A stretch of DNA of 64,000 nucleotides, taken from assembly GCF_900176205.1 (NCBI RefSeq), contig NZ_LT859959.1:434001-498000 (forward strand), written 5' to 3'. The DNA is from Bradyrhizobium sp. ORS 285 (GTDB lineage: Bacteria > Pseudomonadota > Alphaproteobacteria > Rhizobiales > Xanthobacteraceae). The notes under the pieces are model-generated. The model saw only the letters and a program-made list of their open reading frames with translations. It was not told the DNA's origin and did not search any database. The stretch's first letter is position 1; the number at the start of each line of letters is the position of its first letter. This document shows positions 50,218 through 59,281 of this stretch, piece by piece. The translations under genes were made by a program, and so were the position numbers.

Positions 50218-51498
50218 TCAGTCGACCAGGATCACTCTCACATCGTTGACGTTGGTCAGCGTCGGGCCGGTCTGCAGCAGGCCGCCGGTCGCGGCGAAGA
50301 ACGCGGTGGCGTCGTTGTTGGCGAGATAGGCTTGGGGATCCAGTCCCTGCGCCCGCATCGCTGCGATGACCTCGGCATCGACCAGCGCGCCGGCCGGGTC
50401 CGAGGCGCTGCCACCGCCGCCATCGGCACCGTCGGTGTCGCCGGCCAGCGCCGCGACGCCGTCCATGTCCTTCAGCAGGTCGGCGAGCGCCAGCGCATAT
50501 TCCTGGTTCGGCCCGCCGCGGCCGTGGCCGCGCACGGTCACCGTGAGCTCGCCGCCCGAGATGATCGCCATGCGGCGGCCGAGCGAACGGGCCTCCCGCG
50601 CCAGCTTGGCATGATCGGCGGCGACCTCGCGGGCCTCGCCCTCGAGATCGGCACCGAGGTCGAGCACGTCGTAGCCCGCGGCCTTGACCGCGGCCACAGC
50701 CGCTTCGAGCGAACTCGCGGGCCGCGCGATCAGCTCGAACGATGCGCGGGCGAAGGCGGGGTCGCCAGGCTTGCAGCTCTCATTGGCGGGATCTTCGAGC
50801 GCACGAGCAATCGCCGGGTCGACCTCGAGCCTGTATTTCGCGACGATCGCGCGGGCATCGGCCAGCGTCGTCGGATCCGGCACCGTCGGCCCGGAGGCGA
50901 TGGCGGAGGGATCGTCATGCGGCACATCGGAGATCGCCAGCGTCACGATCTCGGCCTTCTGCCCGGCGCGCGCCAGCCGCCCGCCCTTGATGCGCGACAG
51001 ATGCTTGCGGACGATGTTCATCTCGCCGATCGGCGCGCCCGAACGCAGCAGCGCCCGCGTCAGCTGCTGCTTCTGCCCGAAGCTGACGCCGTTCACCGGC
51101 GCAACCCAGTTCGCCGAGCCGCCGCCGGAGATCAGCACCAGCATCAGATCGTCGGCTTCTGCCGTTGCGGCCAACTGCAGCGTATCGTCCGCTGCCTTGA
51201 GCCCGGCCTCGTCCGGCATCGGGTGGCCCGCTTCGATGACTTTGACGCGGCGCGTCGGCACACCGTGGCCATGACGGGTGGTTGCAATGCCGACGAGCTT
51301 CGCCGGATCGAACCCGAGCGTGTCGAGGTAGTGCCGCTCTGCGGCAACTGCCATCGCGGCGGCGCCCTTGCCGGCGGCGAGGCAGATGATCCGGCCCTTC
51401 GGTGCCGCCGGGAGGAAGCCCGGCAGCACGACATCGGGATGCGCCGCGGCGACCGCGGCATCGAAGATCGATCGCAACAGCGGACGGCGGCTGCTCAT
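50218..51498 (-). CDS. Glycerate 2-kinase (GckA/TtuD, MOFRL family)
   Basis: A 426-residue kinase that phosphorylates D-glycerate to 2-phosphoglycerate with ATP. It has the N-terminal DUF4147 domain (CLAAGKGAAAMAVAAE, VLISGGGSANWVAPVNGVSF, GEMNIVRKHLSRIKGGRLAR) and the C-terminal MOFRL domain (AALAGDTDGADGGGGSASDP, PTLTNVNDVRVILVD). Length is normal for the family. It is convergent with couR (13 bp) and has no obvious link to the aromatics; it belongs to glyoxylate/serine-cycle or hydroxypyruvate metabolism. Confidence 0.93.
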   Translation of the reverse strand: MSSRRPLLRSIFDAAVAAAHPDVVLPGFLPAAPKGRIICLAAGKGAAAMAVAAERHYLDTLGFDPAKLVGIATTRHGHGVPTRRVKVIEAGHPMPDEAGLKAADDTLQLAATAEADDLMLVLISGGGSANWVAPVNGVSFGQKQQLTRALLRSGAPIGEMNIVRKHLSRIKGGRLARAGQKAEIVTLAISDVPHDDPSAIASGPTVPDPTTLADARAIVAKYRLEVDPAIARALEDPANESCKPGDPAFARASFELIARPASSLEAAVAAVKAAGYDVLDLGADLEGEAREVAADHAKLAREARSLGRRMAIISGGELTVTVRGHGRGGPNQEYALALADLLKDMDGVAALAGDTDGADGGGGSASDPAGALVDAEVIAAMRAQGLDPQAYLANNDATAFFAATGGLLQTGPTLTNVNDVRVILVD

Positions 51499-51526
51499 GC
51501 GAGGCCGCCCGCGGATGCGCGATGGT

Positions 51527-52753
51527 TCACTTCAGCTCGCCGCTCATGACCTCGCCGAACAGCTGCCAGCGCTCGCCCTTGAATTGCATCAGCTGCAGCT
51601 GCTCGATCGGCTGGAAATCGTCGGGCCCCGTGGTCAGCGTGACGCCGGGCAGCAGCCCGCCTTGCGCAAACTGCTTCAGGCTTGCCGCCTGTTTCATGAC
51701 GTTCGCGCGTGTCAGTTCGTCGCCGCATCGCTTCAGCACCTCGACCATCGTGGTGGCGATGTTGTAGCCGGTCAGCGCCGACGAATCCACGGGGTTGATC
51801 TCCGGCAGGTATTTGGCGAGCAACTCGCGGAACGCGCCGAGGCCCGGATCATTGGCCCATTGCGGATCGGAGGCATCCTTGGCATAGGCGGCCGAGATCA
51901 CGCCCTGCGAGTTCTCGACGCCAGCCGGCCGCATCACCGCAGCCGTGGAGGCGCTGACGTTGGAGATGATGGTGAGCGGCTTCCAGCTCATCTCGCCGAG
52001 CTTCTTGATCGCCTGTGCGCCCGACTTCGGCGTCGTGAACAAGATGACGACGTCGGGATTGGCCGACTTCATCTTGACGATGTGCGACTCCACCGTCGGC
52101 TCGGCGATCTCGTAGCTCTCCTCCAGCACCACCCGAGAGGCCTCGCTGCCGAGACCGTCCTTGAGGCCCTTTAGATAGTCTTTGCCCATGTCGTCGTTCT
52201 GGTAGAGCACCGCGATCTTCCCGCTCGGCTGCTGCGCCATGAGATATTTGGCGTAGATGCGCGCTTCCGATTGGTAGCTCGGCAGCCAGCCCATGGTCCA
52301 CGGATTGGTCTTGGGCTCGTTCCACTTGGTGGCGCCGGTCGCCACGAACAGCTGCGGCACCTTCTTGGCGTTCATGTATTTCTGGATCGCCGTGTTGGGC
52401 GCGGTGCCGAGCACGCCGAACAGGAACAGCACCTCATCGCTCTCGACCAGCTTGCGCGCCTGCTCCACCGTCTTCGGTGGCGAATAGGCGTCGTCATACG
52501 AGATGAAATTGATCTTGCGGCCGTTGATGCCACCTTCGTCATTGACCTTCTTGAACACAGCCGACATCGCCTTGCCGACCGAGCCATAGGCCGAGGCCGG
52601 GCCGCTATAGGGCACGATGTTGCCGATCTTGATCTCGGTGTCGCTCGCGCCGTTATCGTATTTCTTGTCGGCGTACGCGCTGCTGGCAGCGGCGCCAACG
52701 AGGGCGAGGCCGAGCAGGCTGGAGAGCGTGCGGCGGGTGAGGGCAGTGGTCAC
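51527..52753 (-). CDS. ABC transporter substrate-binding protein, paralog 1
   Basis: A 408-residue type I periplasmic binding protein. Signal peptide TTALTRRTLSSLLGLALVGA, mature part DKKYDNGASDTEIKIGNIVP, YSGPASAYGSVGKAMSAVF and FVATGATKWNEPKTNPWTMG. GTG start with AAGGAG upstream. It is very similar to the two binding proteins at 53000 and 54563, especially in the N-lobe, with the most difference around residues 300-390. The set likely arose by tandem duplication and offers the adjacent Liv-type transporter alternative ligands. Gene order points to aromatic or dicarboxylic acids, but this is not shown. Confidence 0.9.
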   Translation of the reverse strand: MTTALTRRTLSSLLGLALVGAAASSAYADKKYDNGASDTEIKIGNIVPYSGPASAYGSVGKAMSAVFKKVNDEGGINGRKINFISYDDAYSPPKTVEQARKLVESDEVLFLFGVLGTAPNTAIQKYMNAKKVPQLFVATGATKWNEPKTNPWTMGWLPSYQSEARIYAKYLMAQQPSGKIAVLYQNDDMGKDYLKGLKDGLGSEASRVVLEESYEIAEPTVESHIVKMKSANPDVVILFTTPKSGAQAIKKLGEMSWKPLTIISNVSASTAAVMRPAGVENSQGVISAAYAKDASDPQWANDPGLGAFRELLAKYLPEINPVDSSALTGYNIATTMVEVLKRCGDELTRANVMKQAASLKQFAQGGLLPGVTLTTGPDDFQPIEQLQLMQFKGERWQLFGEVMSGELK

Positions 52754-52954
52754 GTGGGGAGACTCCTTCTCGGCCTTGGAGCTTGGCCTTGTTGTTGGAC
52801 TCGCCGCGATCAGGGCGACTCGTTTCACTCCGAAGGCGTCCCCATAGCCCAGCCGCGCGCGCGGCGTAACCGCCGGCGACGCATGACCGCCGTTCCGTGA
52901 ACTCCTAGCTTAAGGATTAGTGGGAAAAGAAAGCTGACTTGTTCGTAGATGAAA

Positions 52955-52981
52955 CCTCCTGCGGCGTGACGCCGCAGGAGG
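52955..52981 (-). terminator. Terminator after binding-protein paralog 2
   Basis: On the minus strand CCTCCTGCGGC pairs with GCCGCAGGAGG around five bases and is followed by TTTC. It lies 19 bp past the stop of the gene at 53000. Confidence 0.8.
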
Positions 52982-52999
52982 CATAGTCAGTTCGTCGTA

Positions 53000-54223
53000 T
53001 CAGCCGCCGACGTCGGCCGAGATCACGTCGCCGAACAGTTCCCACCTGTCGCCCTTGAAGCGCATCAACTGCAGCTGGCTGACGGGCGCGAAGTCGGTCG
53101 CCGAGGTGTTGATGCTGATGCCCGGCAACAGCATCTCGGTGCGGAAGTTGCGCAAGCTCGCCGCCTGCTTCATGACGTTCTCGCGGGTGAGATCGTCGCC
53201 GCACTGCTTCAGCACCTGCACCAGGGTCTGCGCCACGCCGTAGCCCACGACGGCGCCGCCATCGAGCTTGTCACCTTCGGGGAAGTCCTTGGCCATGAAC
53301 TCCAGGAACTGCTTCATCCCGGTGTCGTCCTTCCACTGGGGATCGGACACGTCCTTCAGATAGGCGGCCGAGATGATGTCCTGCGAGTTCTCGAAGCCGG
53401 CAGGTCGCAGCACGCTGCCGACCGAGGCCGAGACGTTGTTGAGGAGGTGCAGCGCCTTCCAGTCGATCTCCTTCACCTTTTTGATCGCCTGCGCTGCGAA
53501 TTTCGGCGTCGTGATGTTCATGAAGACGTCGGCGCCGGTAGACTTCAGCTTGACGATATGGCTGTCGATCGTCGGCTCCGTCGTCTCGTAGCTCTCCTCC
53601 ATGACGATCATGCTCGCCGCCTTGGCGCCGAGCCCGTCCTTCAGGCCCTTGAGATAATCCTTGCCGTAATCGTCGTTCTGATACAGCACCCCGATCTTGG
53701 CGTCCGGCTTCTCCTTCAGCAGATACTTGGCATAGATGCGCGACTCCGCCTGGTAGCTCGGCTGCCAGCCCATCGTCCACGGGAAGCTCGACGGATCGTT
53801 CCACTTGGTCGCGCCGGTCGCGACGAACAGCTGCGGCACCTTCTTGGCGTTCATGTACTTCTGGATCGCCGTGTTCGACGGTGTGCCGAGTGAGTTGAAG
53901 ATCAGCAGCACCTCGTCGCTCTCGACCAGCTTGCGCGCCTGTTCGACGGCCTTGGGCGGCGAATAGGCGTCGTCATAGGAGATGAAGTTGATCTTGCGGC
54001 CATTGATGCCGCCCTCGGCGTTGATCTTCTTGAAGTAGGCCGCTTCCGTCTTGCCGATGACGCCGTAGGCTGACGCCGGCCCGCTATACGGCATGATGTT
54101 GCCGATCTTGATTTCGGTGTCGGAGGCTCCGGTGTCGTATTTCTTGTCGGCGGCGAACGCGCCTGACGAAGCGAAGGCGATGGCGGCGACGGAGGCGAGG
54201 GCGGCTCTGCGCGTGATCATCAT
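53000..54223 (-). CDS. ABC transporter substrate-binding protein, paralog 2
   Basis: A 407-residue periplasmic binding protein. Signal peptide MMITRRAALASVAAIAFASS, mature DKKYDTGASDTEIKIGNIMP, then FVATGATKWNDPSSFPWTMG. GGGAG precedes the first of two adjacent ATGs. It has the same length as paralog 3 and is the closest relative of it. It has its own promoter region and terminator, so it is transcribed independently of the permease genes. Confidence 0.9.
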   Translation of the reverse strand: MMITRRAALASVAAIAFASSGAFAADKKYDTGASDTEIKIGNIMPYSGPASAYGVIGKTEAAYFKKINAEGGINGRKINFISYDDAYSPPKAVEQARKLVESDEVLLIFNSLGTPSNTAIQKYMNAKKVPQLFVATGATKWNDPSSFPWTMGWQPSYQAESRIYAKYLLKEKPDAKIGVLYQNDDYGKDYLKGLKDGLGAKAASMIVMEESYETTEPTIDSHIVKLKSTGADVFMNITTPKFAAQAIKKVKEIDWKALHLLNNVSASVGSVLRPAGFENSQDIISAAYLKDVSDPQWKDDTGMKQFLEFMAKDFPEGDKLDGGAVVGYGVAQTLVQVLKQCGDDLTRENVMKQAASLRNFRTEMLLPGISINTSATDFAPVSQLQLMRFKGDRWELFGDVISADVGG

Positions 54224-54562
54224 TGTGCGTATCTCCCGTGTTGTTCTCGATGATGTGTCGCGGCTTCCTTGCTGGAAGCTCTTGGTGACACAGGAACTAT
54301 AGCAGAGCTGGTGCGGCCACGCTGCGACATCACGGCACGGGCCGTGTTTTCGCGGCTGCCTGGGATGTGCAATTGCGAGAAGGCGCAATCTCGGCGGGTG
54401 GGTGCTTTGCGAGAACAGCTTGAGATCAGTCAGACGGTGTCGCTTCACCGCTGGTCGAACGGGCATGCCGCGCATGAAAAAGCCCCCCGTGCCGAGGGCA
54501 CGGAGGGCCAGTGGAGATCGGCACCGCTCGTTAGCGGCGATGCGCGATGTCTCTAATTTGAG
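54224..54562. other. Intergenic region between binding-protein paralogs 2 and 3
   Basis: It contains the terminator of paralog 3 (54476-54509) and must hold the promoter of paralog 2. The remainder, including a plus-strand short frame, shows no coding signal. Confidence 0.6.
54476..54509 (-). terminator. Terminator of the Liv-type transporter operon
   Basis: On the minus strand CCGTGCC-CTC-GGCACGG with flanking GGCCCT/GGGGGGC arms is followed by TTTTTC. It is 54 bp past the stop of paralog 3, the last gene of the operon that begins at 59215. Confidence 0.88.
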
Positions 54563-55786
54563 CTACTCAACGGCGCCGCTGATGGCCTCGCCGAACAGCT
54601 CCCACTTCTCGCCCTTGAACCGCATCATCTGCAGCTGCTCGATCGGGGCGAAGTCGGTGGCCGAGGTGTTGATCTTGACGCCCGGCAGCAGCGTGTCCGG
54701 CGCGAAGTCCTTCAGGCTCGCGGCCTGCTTCATGACGTTGGCGCGGGTGAGATCGTCGCCGCACATCTGCAGCACCTTCACCAGCGTCTGGGCGGCGCCG
54801 TAACCGTAGACGGTCGAGCTGTCGAGCTTGTTGGCGTCGGGAGCGTACTGCGCCAGGAAATCGAAGAACTTCTTCATGCCGGGATCATTGTCCCATTGCG
54901 CGTCCGCGGCGTCCTTGGCGTAGGCGGCCGAGAGGATCCCTTGCGAGTTCTCGAAGCCGGCCGGCTTGATGACGCTGCCGACCGAGGCCGAGACGTTGAC
55001 GACGAGATGCGTCGGATGCCAGTCGATCTCGGCGAGCTTCTTGATCGCCTGCGCCGCGAACTTCGGCGTGGTGACGCTGAAGAAGGTGTCGGCGCCGGAG
55101 GCCTTCAGCTTGACGATATGGCCGTCGATCGAGGGCTCGGAGGTCTCGTAGCTCTCCTCCATCACAATCATCGACGCGGCCTTGTCGCCGAGTCCGTCCT
55201 TGAGACCCTTCAGATAGTCCTTGCCGAAATCGTCGTTCTGGAACAGCACGCCGATCTTGGCGCCCGGCTTCTCCTTGAGCAGGTACTTCGCATAGATGCG
55301 GCCCTCGCTCTGGTAGCTCGGCTGCCAGCCCATGGTCCACGGGAAGTTCTTCGGATCGTTCCACTTGGTGGCGCCGGTCGCGACGAACAGCTGCGGGATC
55401 TTCTTGCCGTTGAGGTACTTCTGGATCGCCGAGTTCGACGGCGTGCCGAGCGGGTTGAAAACGAACAGGACCTCGTCGCTCTCGACCAGCTTGCGCACCT
55501 GCTCCACGGCCTTCGGCGGCGAGTAGGCGTCGTCATAGGTGACGAAGTTGATCTTACGGCCGTTGATGCCGCCCTCGGCGTTGATCTTCTTGAAATACGC
55601 TTCCTCGGTCTTGCCGATCACGCCGTAGGCGGACGCGGGTCCGCTATAGGGCATGATGTTGCCGACCTTGATCTCGGTGTCGGACGCGCCGGTGTCGTAT
55701 TTCCTCTGGGCGAAGGCTGCGCCCGAGCTGAGGGCGACGACCGCCGTCGCGAGGGCGGCGATCCGTAGATGGTGAGCGACCTGCAA
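54563..55786 (-). CDS. ABC transporter substrate-binding protein, paralog 3
   Basis: A 407-residue periplasmic binding protein. Start is TTG at 55786, fixed by a strong AAGGAGG just upstream; there is no suitable ATG. Signal peptide QVAHHLRIAALATAVVALSS, mature QRKYDTGASDTEIKVGNIMP. It starts 10 bp after the LivM permease stop, so it is the last gene of the transporter operon and is the cognate binding protein. Ligand is unknown; see paralogs 1 and 2. Confidence 0.9.
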   Translation of the reverse strand: MQVAHHLRIAALATAVVALSSGAAFAQRKYDTGASDTEIKVGNIMPYSGPASAYGVIGKTEEAYFKKINAEGGINGRKINFVTYDDAYSPPKAVEQVRKLVESDEVLFVFNPLGTPSNSAIQKYLNGKKIPQLFVATGATKWNDPKNFPWTMGWQPSYQSEGRIYAKYLLKEKPGAKIGVLFQNDDFGKDYLKGLKDGLGDKAASMIVMEESYETSEPSIDGHIVKLKASGADTFFSVTTPKFAAQAIKKLAEIDWHPTHLVVNVSASVGSVIKPAGFENSQGILSAAYAKDAADAQWDNDPGMKKFFDFLAQYAPDANKLDSSTVYGYGAAQTLVKVLQMCGDDLTRANVMKQAASLKDFAPDTLLPGVKINTSATDFAPIEQLQMMRFKGEKWELFGEAISGAVE

Positions 55787-55796
55787 GAGTTCCTCC

Positions 55797-56813
55797 TTAG
55801 TTCTTTCTGAGTTTGCCGAGCAGCTGCTGGGCCACCATCGCCACCTGCCGCGCGCCGTGCGGCACGAGGAAGATGACGAGGAACAGCAGCACGCCGAACA
55901 CCGCGCCGGACAGGCCCTTGGAAATGCCTTCGGCGATGTTGGGAACGAAGATGATGAAGGCAGCGCCGACGAACGAGCCGGGCAGCCAGCCGACGCCGCC
56001 GACGACCATGCCGAGGAACAGCGAGATCGCGAGCACGATCGTGTAGCTGTCCGGCGCGACGAACTGCACCGCGATGGCCCCGAGCCCGCCGGCGACGCCC
56101 GTGATCCCCGCGCTGACACCGAATGCCAGCGTCTTATAAGTCGCGACGTCGATACCCATGGCGGAGGCGGCGATCTCGTTGTCACGGATCGCCATGAACG
56201 CCCGGCCGGAGCGGGAGCGCAGCAGGTTCACTGAGAAAATGTAGATCGCGATCGTGATCGCCAGGGTGAAGTAATACAGCCACATGTCCTGCGACATCGG
56301 CAGGCCGAACGGCGCGTCCGGCTTGGTCACGACCAGACCCTGCACGCCGCCGGTCCAATGCTCGAAGAAGCCGAGTTTCAGGATCTGCGGCATCGCGGTG
56401 GCGAGCGCGAAGGTGGCGAGCGCGAGATACACGCCCGACAGCCGCAGCGCCGGCTGGCCGAACAGGAAGCCGAAGCCGAAGCAGATCACGCCTGCGATCG
56501 GCAGGGTCAGCGCGTAGTTGACGTTGTACTGCTCCATCAGGATCGCCGACGTATACGCGCCGACGGCATAGAACGCGCTCTGCCCGAGCGAGAACTGCCC
56601 GGAGCCGCCGGTCAGGATGTTCAGCGCCAGAACGGCGAGGCCATAGATCAGGAGCATCGTCATCTGGAAGATGATGAAGTTCTTGACGAACAGCGGCACG
56701 ACGAGAAGCAGCAGCACGACGACGAAGGTGGTGCCGGAGCTCAGGGTCATGGCCCGCTTCGGAACGGCCTCGACCGCGGGCGCTGGGGATGCGATTTCCT
56801 CGACTGCGCTCAT
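55797..56813 (-). CDS. ABC transporter permease, LivM type
   Basis: A 338-residue inner-membrane permease with about nine hydrophobic segments. Family blocks are LTGGSGQFSLGQSAFYAVGA, RLSGVYLALATFALATAMPQ and VVGGVGWLPGSFVGAAFIIF. It follows the LivH gene with a 2-bp gap. Unlike the cou permease it is not fused to an ATPase. Confidence 0.93.
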   Translation of the reverse strand: MSAVEEIASPAPAVEAVPKRAMTLSSGTTFVVVLLLLVVPLFVKNFIIFQMTMLLIYGLAVLALNILTGGSGQFSLGQSAFYAVGAYTSAILMEQYNVNYALTLPIAGVICFGFGFLFGQPALRLSGVYLALATFALATAMPQILKLGFFEHWTGGVQGLVVTKPDAPFGLPMSQDMWLYYFTLAITIAIYIFSVNLLRSRSGRAFMAIRDNEIAASAMGIDVATYKTLAFGVSAGITGVAGGLGAIAVQFVAPDSYTIVLAISLFLGMVVGGVGWLPGSFVGAAFIIFVPNIAEGISKGLSGAVFGVLLFLVIFLVPHGARQVAMVAQQLLGKLRKN

Positions 56814-56815
56814 GA

Positions 56816-57694
56816 TCAGACTCGCTTCACGATGTTGCGGCCGAACAGGCCGGCGGGTTTGATGACCAGGACGGAGATGATCAGGGCCAGCGCGATCGGC
56901 AGCTTCATCTCATTGCCCACATGCGGGATGTAGGTGCCGGCGAGGTTCTCGAAGATGCCGACCAGGAAGCCGCCGAGCACCGCGCCGAACGGGCTGGTGA
57001 GGCCGCCGAGCACGGCCGCGGCGAAGCCGTAGATCAGCACGCCGCCCATCATGTTGGGCTCGAGGAACACCACCGGCGCGATCAGCATGCCGGCGATCGA
57101 GCCGATCGCCGCGGCCATGCCCCAGCCGAGCGCGATCATCCACGACGTGTTGATGCCGACCAGCCGCGCCGACTCGGGCAGCGCTGCCGCCGCCCGCATC
57201 GCGAGGCCGACGCGGGTGTATTGGAAGAAGAAGTACAGGCCGACCAGGAGCAGGAGCGTAATGCCGATCATGCCGGCCTGGTGGGTCGAGATCAGCTGGC
57301 TGCCGAGGAATGGCGAGGAGCCGAACGGCGTCGGATACTGCTTGATCGTGAAGTCCCAGATCAGGCCGGCGCAGGAGTTGATGATCGAGAACAGCGCGAT
57401 GAAGCCGGCAACTTGCGTCAGGATCGGCGCCTTGGTCAGCGGCTTGAACAGCACGCGCTCGATCGCGATGCCGCCGGCGAAGGAGAACGCCAGCGTGACG
57501 ATGAAGGCGCCCCAGTAGGGCAGGCCCCATTGCATCAGCTGCCAGGAGATGAAGGTCGAGAACATCGCCATCTCGCCTTGCGCGAAGTTGAGATGGTCGA
57601 TCGCCTGGTAGATCATCACGACGGCGAGCGCCATGCAGGCGTAGATCGCGCCCGTCGCGATGCCGGCCAGGACCTGGTTGGTGAAGAGTTCCAT
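56816..57694 (-). CDS. ABC transporter permease, LivH type
   Basis: A 292-residue permease. N-terminal ELFTNQVLAGIATGAIYACM, then DHLNFAQGEMAMFSTFISWQ and GFAAAVLGGLTSPFGAVLGG. The start at 57694 has GGAGGCGGG upstream, 13 bp after the LivF stop. It is part of the LivG-F-H-M-SBP operon. Confidence 0.93.
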   Translation of the reverse strand: MELFTNQVLAGIATGAIYACMALAVVMIYQAIDHLNFAQGEMAMFSTFISWQLMQWGLPYWGAFIVTLAFSFAGGIAIERVLFKPLTKAPILTQVAGFIALFSIINSCAGLIWDFTIKQYPTPFGSSPFLGSQLISTHQAGMIGITLLLLVGLYFFFQYTRVGLAMRAAAALPESARLVGINTSWMIALGWGMAAAIGSIAGMLIAPVVFLEPNMMGGVLIYGFAAAVLGGLTSPFGAVLGGFLVGIFENLAGTYIPHVGNEMKLPIALALIISVLVIKPAGLFGRNIVKRV

Positions 57695-57707
57695 TGTCCC
57701 GCCTCCG

Positions 57708-58421
57708 TCAGTAGCCAAGATAGGATTTGCGGACGTTCTCGTCGTTCGCGATGTCCTTTGCGACACCCGACATGACGATGCGACCGGTCTCGATCACATA
57801 GGCCTGGTCGGCGAGCTCCAGCGCGAGCTGGGCGTTCTGCTCGACGACGAGAATCGAGACCTTCTCGTCGCGATTGATCTTGCCGAGGATGCCGAAGAGA
57901 TCACGTACCACCAGCGGCGCGAGGCCGAACGACGGCTCGTCGAGCAGCATCAGCCGGGGACGCAGCATCAGCGCGCGGGCCACGGCGAGCATCTGCTGCT
58001 CGCCGCCGGACAGCGTTCCGGCCTGCTGGGTGTGGCGCTCCTTCAGCTTCGGGAAGTAGGAGTACATCCGCTCGATATCGGCGACGATGCCCGCCTTGTC
58101 GCTGCGGGTGATGGCGCCGAGCTGCAGGTTCTCCTCGACCGTCATGTTGGTGAAGGTGCCGCGGCCCTGCGGCACGTGCGCGATGCCGAAGCGGACGATG
58201 CTCTCGGTGGACTTGTTGTTGAGTGGCTTGCCCTCGAACTCGATCGCGCCGGTCGAGCGCACCATGTTGCAGATCGCGCGCAAGGTCGTGGTCTTGCCGG
58301 CGCCGTTGGCGCCGAGCAGGGTCGTCAGCGAGCCCTCGTTGAGCGAGAAGGAGAGGCCGTGCAGGGCCTGGACTTGGCCGTAATACGCCCTGAGATCCTT
58401 GACGTTGAGAAGCGCCGTCAT
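57708..58421 (-). CDS. ABC transporter ATPase, LivF type
   Basis: A 237-residue ATPase. Walker A LGANGAGKTTTL, HVPQGRGTFTNMTVEENL Q-loop, signature LSGGEQQMLAVARAL, Walker B LMLLDEPSFGL, then LVVEQNAQ. ATG overlaps the LivG stop (ATGA), so the two ATPases are translationally coupled. Confidence 0.93.
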   Translation of the reverse strand: MTALLNVKDLRAYYGQVQALHGLSFSLNEGSLTTLLGANGAGKTTTLRAICNMVRSTGAIEFEGKPLNNKSTESIVRFGIAHVPQGRGTFTNMTVEENLQLGAITRSDKAGIVADIERMYSYFPKLKERHTQQAGTLSGGEQQMLAVARALMLRPRLMLLDEPSFGLAPLVVRDLFGILGKINRDEKVSILVVEQNAQLALELADQAYVIETGRIVMSGVAKDIANDENVRKSYLGY

Positions 58422-59215
58422 TGATCCTTGCTCCCGAGATAGGCCTTGATGACGTCGGGATCGGCCTGCACCTGGGCCGGCGTGCCCTCGGCGAGCTTGC
58501 GGCCAAAGTTCAGCGCCACGACGTGATCGGCGATCGACATCACGAGACCCATGTGATGCTCGACCAGCAGCACGGTGATGTGACGGTCGTCGCGGATGCG
58601 CCGGATCAGGTCGCCGAGCACATAGACTTCCTCGTGATTGAGGCCGCCGGCAGGCTCGTCGAGCAGCAGGATCTTCGGATCGGCGGCGAGCGCGCGTGCC
58701 AGCTCGACGCGCTTCTGCGTTCCGAACGGCAGGCCGGATACGGTCTTGTGCGCGACCTCCTCGAGGTTGAGATAGGCCAGGATCTCGTGAACCTTGGTGT
58801 TCACGGATTTCTCGCTGCGCCGGATCCAGGCGAGCCGCAGCGAGTCCGAGATGATGTCGCTCGATGTCCGCGCATGCGTACCGACGCGGACATTGTCCAG
58901 CACCGAGAGGTTCGGGAACAGTGCAACGTTCTGGAAGGTGCGGCCGATGCCGATCTCGGCGATGCGATGTGGCGGCCGCGACAGGATGCTGCGACCTTCC
59001 ATCAGGATGTCGCCGGCGCTCGGCTGGTACAGACGGCTGAGGCAGTTGAACAGCGTCGTCTTGCCGGCGCCGTTGGGACCGATGAGGCCGAGGATCTGGC
59101 CCTTGTGCATGTCGAACGACACGCCGTTCAGTGCGACGATGCCGCCGAACACGACGCTGACGTCGCGGACCGCGAGCAGCGGATCGTTCGTCGGGGCGAG
59201 TTGTGCCTGCGTCAT
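58418..59215 (-). CDS. ABC transporter ATPase, LivG type
   Basis: A 265-residue ATPase and first gene of the operon. Walker A IGPNGAGKTTLF, signature LPFGTQKRVELARAL (LPFGTQ replaces LSGGQ, common in LivG), Walker B ILLLDEPAGGL, switch region LLVEHHMGLV. It is preceded by 66 bp to the IclR stop on the same strand. Regulation by the IclR protein is possible from position. Confidence 0.93.
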   Translation of the reverse strand: MTQAQLAPTNDPLLAVRDVSVVFGGIVALNGVSFDMHKGQILGLIGPNGAGKTTLFNCLSRLYQPSAGDILMEGRSILSRPPHRIAEIGIGRTFQNVALFPNLSVLDNVRVGTHARTSSDIISDSLRLAWIRRSEKSVNTKVHEILAYLNLEEVAHKTVSGLPFGTQKRVELARALAADPKILLLDEPAGGLNHEEVYVLGDLIRRIRDDRHITVLLVEHHMGLVMSIADHVVALNFGRKLAEGTPAQVQADPDVIKAYLGSKDQ

Positions 59216-59281
59216 CTCGTCTCGCCCCTCCCGAAATCGTTCAGGTTAGAGCGCGGCGCCAGCCGACCGCGATGATGCAGG

